From the NCBI RefSeq assembly GCF_964340395.1, contig NC_135559.1, forward strand, positions 10,203,259 through 10,267,258: 64,000 bases of DNA, given 5' to 3'. A program made the translations under genes and the position numbers. This DNA comes from Glandiceps talaboti. Taxonomy: Eukaryota > Hemichordata > Enteropneusta > Spengelidae. This document shows positions 26,501 through 38,000 of this stretch, piece after piece (positions within the stretch are counted from its first letter, which is position 1; each line of letters opens with the position of its first letter). The notes under the pieces are model-generated. The model was not told the DNA's origin and did no database searches. It saw only the letters and a list, made by a program, of their open reading frames with translations.

Positions 26501-28514
26501 AACAGCAGATGGATAAAGAGGAAATGAATTAACAGCACATGGATAAAGAGAAAATGAATTAACAGCAGACGGATAAAGAGAAAATGAATTAACAGCACAT
26601 GGATAAAGAGAAAATGAATAAACAGCAGATGGATAAAGAGAAAATGAATTAACAGCACATGGATAAAGAGGAAATGAATTAACAGCACACGGATAAAGAG
26701 AAAATGAATTAACAGCACATGGATAAAGAGAAAATGAATTAACAGCACACGGATAAAGAGAAAATGAATTAACAGCACATGGATAAAGAGAAAATGAATT
26801 AACAGCACACGGATAAAGAGAAAATGAATTAACAGCAGATGGATAAAGAGAAAATGAATTAACAGCACACGGATAAAGAGAAAATGAATTAACAGCAGAT
26901 GGATAAAGAGAAAATGAATTAACAGCACATGGATAAAGAGAAAATGAATTAACAGCAGACGGATAAAGAGAAAATGAATTAACAGCAGATGGATAAAGAG
27001 AAAATGAATTAACAGCACATGGATAAAGAGAAAATGAATTAACAGCACATGGATAAAGAGAAAATGAATTAACAGCAGACGGATAAAGAGAAAATGAATT
27101 AACAGCAGATGGATAAAGAGAAAATGAATTAACAGCACACGGATAAAGAGAAAATGAATTAACAGCACATGGATAAAGAGAAAATGAATTAACAGCACAC
27201 GGATAAAGAGAAAATGAATTAACAGCACACAGTCAAATATCACTAACTACTAAGGTTTTAGGCAGTACTATCTATCATTAATTGAGAGGAGGATAGTGGG
27301 AGGGTGGAGGGGGGGGGGTCTTTTGTCCTCTGATAAATTTCAGATGGGAGGGAAAGAAACATCCAGGTTAAGAAACATCTAGTTCTATAACCCTTTCCCT
27401 TTCATGTTTTGGGTCCAACACAGACTCAATCTAAAATATTTTGGCTGCTGCAGTTGTTAAATATTGCTTCTACTAGGGTTAATTCTAATTTCCCCCAGAA
27501 ATGACTGTACTTACCTTGACCTTGACTAAATATCATGCGCAATGCTTCTTTGTGAGTGCAATTTGAATTACAGTACACATTTTTGCTTTCTTTGGGTGTC
27601 AAGATTGTTCTGGAGCATGAAATTGGTACCCAGCTTTATCAACCCCATGTTTAAGGAATTTTCGAGTGAAAAATAATGTATTTTTGGTGGTACAATCAAG
27701 CTCACCTTGTATTACAGCACACCCCAACCCCAATTTCTCTAAATTGCTATGAACCTTACAGGGCACACCAAAGCTTTATCATATTTATTTCTTGTGACTG
27801 ATTCTTAGTATTTCCTTTATTTAGAATGTTCTATTGATGATTTCACGTGCAATGATGGTCGCTGTATCCCAATGTCTTGGGCTTGTGACTTGGATGAAAA
27901 CTGTGCTGGAGGTGAGGATGAACTCTGCTGTGATGAAATGGTAGTTCCTTCTTCTTGTAGCGTTGATGAAGATGGGGACGATGGAGCAGGTAAAGGTAAG
28001 CATTACAATAATGAAAATATATAATGAGTTTGATTTTGATGAATATGTCATGAGTTGAGTTGAGATGGAGGAATAGTATATATAATGAGTTGAAGTTGAT
28101 GAATATGTAATGAGTTGATTTGAATATATATGTGAAGAGTTTGTTTGGATGAATCTGTAATACGTTGACATATAGATTGATATGCAATGAGCTAACTTGG
28201 ATGAATATGTAATCATTTGATAAATATGTAATGAGTTCTGGATAAATATGTAATAGTGACTTGGAGGATTGAATATGTAATGAGCTGACATGAATGAATA
28301 TGTAATGAGTTGAATTGGATGACTGTATATTGAGTTTATTGGCATGAATATGTAATTACTAGATTAGAATGATATGCAAAGATTTGAAATGGAGGAATGT
28401 GATAATATTCATCCTCATTCTTGTTTCTTGTCTATTTACTAACCAGATGCAGTGAAGTCAGTCAGCATTGTAGCTACTCTCATGGTTGCTATGGTAACCC
28501 TCATCATGGCCTAA
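20803..28514 (+). CDS. Gene B: GPI-anchored-like protein with three LDLa domains
   Basis: Five exons: 20803-20881, 23605-23712, 24409-24522, 27825-27995, 28447-28514. The total is 540 bp, 179 aa, with every junction in phase 1. Signal peptide about 1-26 ([17 protein letters not shown]); LDLa1 about 28-62 ([13 protein letters not shown], canonical calcium ligands); LDLa2 about 64-100 ([14 protein letters not shown]); LDLa3 about 102-134 with degenerate ligands ([13 protein letters not shown]). An acidic spacer [11 protein letters not shown] follows, and the protein ends with about 18 hydrophobic residues ([16 protein letters not shown]) with no cytoplasmic tail. That ending is typical of a GPI-attachment signal. 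LDLa modules bind protein ligands through calcium-held acidic loops; the ligand here is unknown. An alternative 3' donor exists 6 bp upstream in exon 4 (27989). Confidence 0.86.
21757..21838. repeat. Short hairpin repeat
   Basis: CGTTCGGGAGGTTATGTGCC pairs with GGCACATAAACCTACCGAACG across an inner GGGGCAGTAGCCCC palindrome. About 82 bp, in gene B's first intron, probably a degraded foldback element. Confidence 0.7.
22038..22140. repeat. Foldback repeat with GAGCGATAGCGAG core
   Basis: TTTTGACCAGTGAACGAAATATATGCAC is matched in inverted form by GTGCATATATTGAGTTCGCTGGTCAAAA around the motif GAGCGATAGCGA. Intronic, about 100 bp. Confidence 0.75.
22931..23380. repeat. Foldback element in gene B intron 1
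   Basis: TCACAGTGGGTGGACTTGAT at the left is inverted at the right as ATCAAGTCCCACCCACTGAC. The interior is not coding. About 450 bp. Confidence 0.6.
23503..23580. repeat. (CT)n tract upstream of LDLa1 acceptor
   Basis: CT with CTGT interruptions ends about 24 bp before the acceptor at 23603-23604. It extends the natural pyrimidine tract of gene B's second exon. Confidence 0.95.
24668..24850. mobile_element. Family 1 foldback element, degraded right half
   Basis: AAAAATCCAAAATAAATACC and the terminal TATGGCCACT match the right arms of the elements at 8484-8831 and 37547-37896. The interior is disrupted by unrelated sequence (about 24755-24838). Confidence 0.7.
25010..27230. repeat. 30-bp minisatellite, about 74 copies
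   Basis: An uninterrupted array with an exact 30-bp period occupies gene B's third intron. The unit begins GGATAAAGAGAAAATGAATT and ends AACAGCACAT. Variation is almost confined to a few sites (CAC/CAG, AT/AC at the end, AAAA/GAAA in the middle, occasional TAA in place of TTA), giving an ordered string of variants. Since 30 is divisible by 3, the antisense strand stays open as a meaningless 10-residue hydrophobic repeat. Confidence 0.97.
28020..28400. repeat. Degenerate AATATGTAATGAGTTGA repeats
   Basis: Gene B's last intron consists largely of diverged ~20-30-bp units around GATGAATATGTAATGAGTTG. No regular period remains. Confidence 0.65.
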
Positions 28515-28663
28515 ACAACATTCAACCTTAACCAGAAAATTCATCTGTGAAAACAGAAAACCCACAACTTCAAATATTCAGATATACTTCATTTATAAGT
28601 TTTGTATCTGCTGGCGGTTACATTATACTTCGATTACACTATTTCAATATATCGTTACAATAC

Positions 28664-28669
28664 AATAAA
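28664..28669 (+). terminator. Poly(A) signal of gene B
   Basis: AATAAA 150 bp after gene B's stop codon, in a suitably AT-rich context; the predicted cleavage site is about 10-25 bp downstream. Confidence 0.65.
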
Positions 28670-29833
28670 GGTTGGATGGAAAAAAAAGTTATGAATGCTT
28701 TGTTTATTCATGAGTATACAAATCTGCTTTTCTGAAATAGAGTTTTACCACCTGTGTACGTCATAAACATAACAATCATTTCCTTGGTCAACAAAATGTT
28801 TTCCACTTCACGTCAAGTGCTATACATGCATAATTATAGGTGTGCATGAGACCTTCTTGTACTATTTTGACCGTCTACCATAAGGTAAAATGCTATTAGT
28901 ATTACAGGTACTGAGAATTCTTTGTACCTCATCTGATCCTTATAGCTTGTCATCTAGAAATTCTAGAAATAAGCATAGTGTCATTTTTGCAGAAATTTGT
29001 TGTTTCAAATAAACATGTAATAATAAAAGAACCCCATGCCGTGTGAGTGCCAGTGTGGGTACTTTAATAGGGGTATTTACACTTGTGTTTGCAGTGTTTT
29101 CTGCTGCACTTTCGCTATGCTCTTGCAGGTACTGCCACAGAGAACACTGCAGGCACTCTTGCAAATAATACCCTGACTACGCCACACTTGCATTTGTGCA
29201 TCATGGGTGTCTGTCCTGAGGAAGGTCATCTGTGAGTGACCTAACAGAAGAAAGTGACTTTTTTATATTGAGCCTAGTAACTTGCTTTTTACCAAACCAT
29301 TCATCTATTAAAACTTCAAGCCCTGGCCCATTATACAATAATGAAGTTCAGTAGATCTGTTCCATGTTGCATTGTGTATCTATGCATACACAGTGACATT
29401 TGGGGGTTCACAATCTTCTTTTCAGACAATCGTTTACACAATAGTTGGAGGCCGCCATATTGGATTCAAAAATGGCTCAAATTTTGATTACACTTTGAGT
29501 TGTGACCTTTCACCTAAAATGAACAGAATGGGTTTGATTTTTCGAATTTCTTGAAAAAAGTAACAAAATGTTTTAACAGTTCATTTCCAAGATTCATCCT
29601 ACATAAACATCAGACATACATTTGCTTCAGGTTTGCAGGAGAGACACACTTGACCTTCAAAATAAAACATTAAAAAAAATCACCAAGTTTTACTGGCACC
29701 AAAGGAAACATGTCACTCATGACCAGGTGACACATTTTGGAAATAACTTTGTAACTATCACACATTTTTTGAAATGGATAACTATATTTTATGTTGTTTA
29801 GTGCATGCATGTTCATCAGGTGGGTACATGCAG

Positions 29834-30018
29834 TATACTGTAAACTGATATATTTTGTGATTTTAGTCTTCAGCTAGACTAATTTATTTTTACTAATTAC
29901 CAGACTGGTACATTGTGTTCAATGTTCTGGGAGGCATTTTAGTCATTACTTAATTTTGATTTTCCAGCGAAATAATTGGAAATAAGTCTTTAACATCAAT
30001 TTCCAGGTTCACAGTATA
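29834..30018. mobile_element. Short TIR element (TACTGTAAACCT family), copy 2
   Basis: The ends TATACTGTAAACT and AGGTTCACAGTATA are an imperfect inverted pair matching the element at 10856-11073; interior pieces (GTCTTCAGCTAGACTAA, CCAGACTGGTA) correspond to the other copy in inverse orientation. Confidence 0.68.
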
Positions 30019-31051
30019 TGTGTCTGTGTGACACTTTCTCATCCCAACCTCAGACAGACACTTGTCTGTGTCCCCAAACATGCTAACACAGTGTACTGCA
30101 TCATGCAGTAGAGTGAAACTGTGCAGTTTATCGATATGTAATGTTCAATTGGGGAAGTACTCACTCGCACTGCTGTTCCAATCGTCAGTCTGTTCCATTT
30201 AAGACTATAATGTTGAATTAGCCGACCAACTAGTTTCTTCTCAAACCATCTCTTCTACGAGGTACCGTACCGACTTGGATTGTGATGAGTCGGAATGTCA
30301 CTGTATGTACAAAGTTTAAATGCTTTTGACTTCAATTTAGAGTACATAATGAAAATTTACCAAAATGTCCTAAATGGATATATTTTAGATCTGTGACTCG
30401 TAACAAGAGCATTTTTTTTATATAAATAAGAGAAAAAAGATGTGTATACATTTGAAGCTATTGCATAGCTGAGTTAGGACTTTCCCTCCAAATTTGTGTG
30501 TGTGGTGTGTATCTGCATGCATGCATGCGTGCGTGCGTGTGTGTGTGTATGTGTGTGTGTGTACATGTGTGTGTGTGTGTGGTGGGGGGGGGGGTGTTGG
30601 TAGTATTGCACTTTTGTGGTAAAATGTCCGTTGGGGGCGCGCTGTTAACGTTACGTTTACGATTTCTGTTTTGAGAATTCTTGATTACTTAGGGAGTCTT
30701 TCAGTGATGACCAAACAATCACGTCCCGCGCGTTCTACATGTTCTATTTGCATGGCCAGTACGTATTCTGTACATCACTACATCGTGTACACGTATACAT
30801 ACATCAAGGAAATCGTGAAGGTTACGGAGAACTGGGCCTCGGCAGACATTATGGTTTGGTAGACCAGACATAATATACACCTTGGCACCAGGTATAGAAT
30901 ATTTAGTAGTCAAGTTTTACCATTTACGTTTCAGTCGTCAGTACAGTACTACATCATGTATCCTTGCAGTCGCTAGTCGAGACTCAAATTCTTATCTTAG
31001 ACTTTATGAATTGACATTATCAGAATCAAGTACTGACTTACTCCATCTGTA

Positions 31052-31146
31052 AGATAGCCTAGTTCCTGACGACCGTGTTCCGATTTACATGGTAGAAAAT
31101 AACGGTAGTGTAAATCGCAACACGGTTGTCAGGAACTAGACTATCT
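31052..31146. repeat. Near-perfect 38-bp inverted repeat with 19-nt loop
   Basis: Arms 31052-31089 and 31109-31146 differ at three positions. On one strand two of these would form G:U pairs in RNA. Size and loop resemble a pre-miRNA or a very short MITE; there is no coding content. Confidence 0.75.
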
Positions 31147-31391
31147 ACAACAAGCAGGACTACGTGACATTGTCAGTTGATTTTCTCTGACCGTACTGGG
31201 CTGTACATGCACATAATACACCCAAATATCTACATGACTTGTGTACACGCAGTACTAGAACCACTTGGTGTACACGCTAATTACTTTTTTTGCCAAATTG
31301 CAGTCTGTGAGTCTTAATGTGTTATATATTGTCAATCAGCAGGGTTTTGTTAGAAAGTGTACATGACCGTCAGAAACGAAAGAACACCAGA

Positions 31392-31964
31392 ATGGTTCTC
31401 GACAGAGGGCAGTATTTTGTAATCAACAGTGTAACATGTATTGCAATTACACTGCTACTGATTGTTACCTTGGCAACAGTATCAACATCAGGTATGTATA
31501 CACTTTCCTTGTATACCTATTATGACTAGTAGTGCTGATCATGTTATCTCAATAAAATAGCAATTAATAAGAGTGCAAATGTTAATAATAATATGATGAA
31601 TGAAATACCTTTTGTAAGTTATTAGATATATTAATCAGCCAACACAGTAGATGCCCAGGGAGACAATGTACTTCTTCAAAAAAATGAATATGTTTCAGTG
31701 TTCTCCCAAGGATTGAAGCCAAGCATGTTTGATAATTTGCATGTTTTTAATTTGCATATCATTAGCATATTCAGGCTGACTGCCACTATGCTACTCAGTT
31801 GAGTCTCCTCATTCTAACTCATTCTGCAGATGTCATATATCCATCCCATCTAATTTCTTCCTTACTTTCTTTCAATCTTTTCCAATACTTGTATAATATT
31901 TTCAATGTATTATGTTAAATTAAGGCCTGTCTTTCATTTTATTGCTGTTTTCAGACATTGACAA

Positions 31965-32032
<68 letters not shown>

Positions 32033-35000
32033 GTGTCTTCCCTGTCTGTTTCTGCCTCAGTCTATGTCTCTGTTTCAGTCTGTATATATCTATCTGGCTG
32101 TCTGTATGTCTGTTTCTGTCTGTCTCTCTTTCAAGATGTATGTATATGTCTGTCTCTGTCTGTCCCTGCTTATTTATTTATCTATATATTGCTCTCTAAC
32201 TTTCTCATTGAGTTTGTGTCTGTCTGTCCATCTGTCTGCCCTCTTACCTCTTCCTCCCCAATCCTCACAGATAGAATACTTTGAAAATTGCTTATCAAGT
32301 CCTAGTAATAGTATGACATAATCCCAGAAATCTCATCTTTTATGTTCTTATGATATCGTAAAATGCAGCATGTGAAGACTCTCAGTATAGATGCATGGAT
32401 GGTACCTGTATTGATGGTGACTTGATATGTAATGGCAATAATGATTGTCCAATGAATGATGATGAAGCCCACTGTGGAACAGGTAAGAATATTGTTTGCT
32501 GAGATCTAGTCTTTTCATGCCAAAGTTTCCATTGTACGTGCATGGTATTTCACTATTTGGTCAACAATTTTTTCCCTTAGTAACGAATCATTAAATTTGC
32601 ATACGAAAGCAATGTTAATTAATTTTAACAGAAAGAATGTATGAACTTTGCCACACTGCATTGTTTGTTACATTAGGGTGCAATTTTCAAGGGTTCAAGT
32701 GAAAATTTATCTGTGTTGGTAAACCATAGTATCAAATTCAACTTTTATTCCAAAACATAAACTTGAAAATTGTACCTGAAAATTCTGACTGCACACTTCA
32801 GTATTTGTTAAAGAGTTGTTTGTCTTGTACCCAAAATGCAATACTGTATGTATACTTTAACTTTAGATGCCCTAGCATGATGTAAAATTGTATTTCAAGT
32901 ATCCCTAGTTTATTGATTTTTTTCTTGTATCTGAGATATACATGTGGCCCTCATGAGCCCATACCACTTCAAAAGCAAGTTAATTTTTAGAGCTAACAAT
33001 GTAATTTTTGTTAGACAATTGATGCCATGTGTCTGTCTAATGATATTTGTGTAACTTTTATGATATTTCTTTGATAGGCAATGTGAGATGTCCTTACGGC
33101 TGGAAATTGTATTCAGATCATTGTTACTATGTGGTTACATCTCATGAGTTAACATTTGATGATGCTGAAGGTGAATGTCAAGTTAAGGGTGCTCATCTTA
33201 CAAGCATTCTGGACATGGAAGAACATACCTTTATATTACGTAAGAAAATTTTAATTTGTCCCCTAGTCTTTTCCTAAGTGTACTGTACAGCTGATGAAAA
33301 AAATAACACAGAAAACGTTTTAATGTCTGAAAATCACAGTAGTTGCAATATGTGCCATGTTCTGGTTAATCTCTGCCATTCAACCCTTAAAAGTCGGGGA
33401 AGGGTGCCTATAAACTTGAGAAAACTTCAGGGCTAACATTATGTGTCATGAAGTAGCCAACAAAATGTAGCTGTAACTAAATTCCGAGTTCCTAGATATT
33501 ACATGATATGAAACAAAGTTATAGTAGAATGCTTTGACTGCTCTAGAGTGCAACCAACATTTGCTATTTAACATGGAGAAATTATGACTTTTTTTAAAAA
33601 GGATGTTTCTGGTCCAAAAGCTGAAATTGATTGTTGTCAGACAATCTCCAAAAGCTGCATCTGTACAGCACTCCTAATGGCCAAAGTATACTATCTTTTG
33701 CCTTTCTGATATCTGAAATATGGTGTTTTACTGTATCTGACTCAGAATTTGATGTCATTACTTTATTACATCAGTCAAATATAGGTGGATGGTCTGTAGA
33801 CTTGACAGGTATTCTAACATTTCAAGTCCTAAGTACTGTACAGCTGATGGAAAGCCAATGAAAAAAATAACACAGAAAACGTTTTAATTCATTTAAAATG
33901 ATGTCAGAAGTTTACAGATGTTAAAAAGTGCATCTTGAGAATACCTGAATATTGCTGACATGCCAATAACCACTGTGGTGTTTCAATGGAGAAACCTTGG
34001 ATGATTAATGATTTATACATGCACCAACTCTGGCCATGACTTTAGTGAAGCATGAAAACCGAATGTATGATTTATAAATGTCATCTTTGTAGGCCTTGCG
34101 ATGGTTGTGAAAGGGTCTCTATGGATTGGATTACATGACAGAAACAATGAGGGCAACTTTGAATGGACAGATGGTAATCCTGTAAGTATCATATTTTGAG
34201 TGGTTAGAGAAGTTACAGTGGATAGCTTGGAATCCATAAGTTATCACTGCATCATGTCCACTCCATGCATGCATCTGTCACTTGCACATAGATTGAAACA
34301 GTACCATGCATTGATTAATGGTTTGATTTTGTGTTTATTACAACTTGAAATACTTGTGTAAGTTGACTGGTTCATTTACAGATCACTTCCTGTATGTAAA
34401 ATAACAACCTTTTTACATAGTTTTCAGTTATTTGAAATATATTGAGTAATAAGCAAGGACTTTGCATAATATTTTTTACATAAATTCATAGGTTCCTTCT
34501 GACTTCAGGCCTGTCTGGCCACTACTGTCAGCGCTGTGCTAACTTAGTCATGAAGTTCCTGTGTACTAAAGTCTCTATATAGTGAAGTTTCATTAGTGTT
34601 TTTCTTATAATCATAATACAAGGGTTGGTTTGCCATGGTTTATCTAGACAACTTTCTAACATCGGTACAGTTGATGATGATACCACATTGACTGTTTTTT
34701 TGTTCCATTAATAGTGTTGTTTTAAATTCACTTTCTTTTATCCTGTAGGATCATTCTCTTGGTCAAGATAAACTTTTTTTATTACTCACCAGACAACTGT
34801 TTTTGTGTACAAAATTTTTATCTTATCTGACATGAGCCTTTAAAAGCTAAAGACATACATTAGTTATTAGAGCTAATTCACTTGGTGTTAATTAACTCTC
34901 ATTATCTGGAACAGGAATGTAAACAAAATGTGACTCCCTAGGTACATCATAAAATGACTATCATTTGATTTCTTGGTTGACATCATAACTTTGCTCTGTG

Positions 35001-38000
35001 CCCTACACTTGCATAAATAGAGGCATGTGTGAGAATATGTCGCCCTTCCTGTTGTATTTTGACCCTCTAGTATGTATATGGTCAATATTACAGATACAGA
35101 GAATTCATCATTTTCGTTTCTTTTCAGTATTCCTTCTCGTACTGGAATTATGGTGAACCTAATAACATGGGTGATGAAGACTGTACTGAATTACTTATGC
35201 ATGAATCAGAACTAGGACTGTGGAATGATGTCCCCTGTTATAGCAGCTATGGTTTTATCTGTAAAGGACCATCTAAACCAGGTACAGGGTAACCTCTGTA
35301 TTATAGTGAACAATTATGTCCTCAAACAAAGCTATATTTTCACTTGTTGGATGAAAGGAGATCAGTTCATAGCACTTATATTTTCAATTAATGTATATGT
35401 TTTACTGTAGTCAAAACTTTATTATTTATAGCCAATTTTTTATCTCTTAGTTTTTCATTATAAAGCTGTTACAGTGCATCACAATATATTGCTGTTACAG
35501 TATTGTTCTTGTCTGTTTAGTATTTTTATCAACATTTTTAATCCAGTGATTTATACTTTGTTGTTTATGTTATTGTAGATAAAAAATTTGCCAAAATTTA
35601 AGTAAAGTTATATAGTATACTATTTTTGAAGGTAAGTCTGATCATGCAGTGGCAAGACATATGAAATGTATTTGAATCAGATCAATACACTTGTCATGTG
35701 ATTGTCACATGAACAAAGACTTCAATGATTGGACCATACAGTGTGATGTGATTGTCACATGAAACAAAGGCTGCAATAATTGGATCATACAATGTCATGT
35801 GACTATCACATGAAAGAAAGACTTCAATAATTGGACTATGCACTTCTTGTGATTGACGCATGATCCAATAACATCAATGCTTAGTTAATGTACTATGATT
35901 GTTACATGAAAGAGACTTCAATGATTTGGTATAACCCTGTCATGTGATTATCACATGAAACAAAGAGTTAATGATTGGTCAGTGTATTGTCATGTGATAT
36001 CAGTGATTGATCAAAACGTGTAATCTCTCTTCTCTTCTTATATTTTTTTGTGTAGCATGTTCAACCTATGAGTTCAAGTGTAAAGATGGTCCATGTATAC
36101 CAAGTTCATATTTCTGTGATGGCATCCTTGACTGTCCAGGAGGGGAAGATGAATCCAGGTGTGGACCTCAAGGTAAGAAAAAATAACCTAGTCTTTAAAT
36201 ATACTTTTTCATGCCCATTCACCTATGAGATAACTATTAGTATCTCACTTATATTGTAAAATGTTTATTTAATTAAGATATAAAGGGAAACTTGTACATC
36301 CTAGAGGAAGGAAGAAGAGCACAGCTATGTACCAGCTATGTGCCTCACAGCCCTGTTGTAGAGTATATTTTGCCACAGCCCGGTACATGGTTGTGAAAAA
36401 TGTGCCTGTGCATGGATATGGAATACTGCCTCTGTACGATGACTGTTTTGCACATCGCAGTGCCATGGCTGTGTACTGCACACCTAGCACACAGTTGTGC
36501 ACATTCATGTAACATCTATGGTGGAATAATACCCTATAGCAACGGTTTTTTTTTGTCTCACTGGCATTGCTCACACAGCTGGTACATGGCTGTATAAAGT
36601 ACAGTATACATGGCCGTGGGAAAAGTGTGTTGGCCAGAGCTGTTACAGGGATATTGTACACATAGCTGGTACAGCCACCCCCCACCCCCATCCCCTGGCA
36701 TGTGTTTACATTTGTTTGTTTGTTTGAAACTCAACTTGGTGATAACATCTGATAACAAGAATGTCTTTATGTCTTTCAGCATGTTATGATGAAGAGTTCA
36801 CCTGTGCAAATAACACATGTATACCACTGAGTTGGAAATGTGATGGCTATGTTGATTGTCTAGATGGGGAAGATGAAGTCGCATGCGGTAAGCAGTGTGC
36901 CTCGGATTCATGAGTGTAAACCCCCTAGAAAAATTTGTGGATATATTTCACCATACTATGTGTACTGCTACATGAATATGTTTACCCATAGATGATTCAA
37001 TACGTTTTAGCGTCTACAATATTTCGAGTTAATAATTACATCTAACAAACATATTCCACATGCAGCTTTCAGTGAGTACAACATTGGTTCTGCATGCATG
37101 GCATACTGTCTTAGATATGATAGCAAATCATTGCTTTGGTTCATTCTTGGTGCAATCGATTTTTTGCAGTTATTTGTTTATTTCAGTGGTATGTAGTACA
37201 GGAAAAAGTGGTAAAAAAAATCATAATTTTTCAAACTAGAATCCCGTTTCTTTTTGTGTTTGCAATCTGTAGGGTGTGACAATTACAACAACGAACACGA
37301 ATGTGATGATGGCTCAAATTGTATCAACTTCGCCTTTGTCTGTGATGGAGAAATCGACTGTGATTCAGGAGTTGATGAAGCACACTGTGATGGTAAACAA
37401 AATGTTGTTTGTGTAGTCAATAACTTCCTCAGAATATGTGAAGTGGAAAAAACCAATAATCTAGGGCTACTTGAAATAAGATTTTATAATTTCACATTGC
37501 ATCTTGGGACATATGATGACAATTTTTGAATTAGTGTAGCTGTATTAAAGTGGCCATATGGATGAGAATTTGGTATTTATTTTGGATTTTTATTTGATAA
37601 AACAGCTTCACTATGTTTTATTACTTGAAAAAATAATGTGAAATAACATATACCAAGTCTATGTTTGCAACTCAATAAACTGCAAAACATTAAACAGTGT
37701 GTAAAATGTTTGTTATTGTACGTACAATAACAAACTTTTTGCACTGTTTGCATCTTTTTGCAATGTATTGAGTTATGAACATGGACTTGGTATATGTTAT
37801 TTCACATTATTTTTTCAAGTAATAAAACATAGTGAAGCTGTTTTATCAAATAAAAATCCAAAATAAATACCAAATTCTCATCCATATGGCCACTTTAATA
37901 TATATATATAATGTTATTTATGTGTTTCAATTTGAACTGCTCAAGCAATAGCTTTATTTATGTGATTGGTATTTATTCAGTAGCATATTCAACGCATTGA

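Larger units (their letters stand above)
28690..31391. other. Intergenic DNA between genes B and C
   Basis: No supported coding exon. It contains a half-copy of the AGGTACTGAGAATT foldback (about 28800-28920), a sequence near 29040-29220 that recurs at about 42060-42175 (ACACTTGCA...ATGGG), a MITE at 29834-30018, a GT-rich tract near 30490-30590, and a short near-perfect hairpin at 31052-31146. The promoter and any 5' UTR exon of gene C must lie here but are not identifiable. Confidence 0.5.

Noticed and set aside
25010-27230. CRISPR array
   Set aside because: Direct repeats without unique spacers, in an intron of a eukaryotic gene; it is a minisatellite.
24904-27243. 779-codon minus-strand ORF encoding repeated [10 protein letters not shown]
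   Set aside because: It is only the antisense reading of the 30-bp minisatellite; the period is divisible by three and lacks stops. No start context or non-repeat protein sequence supports it.
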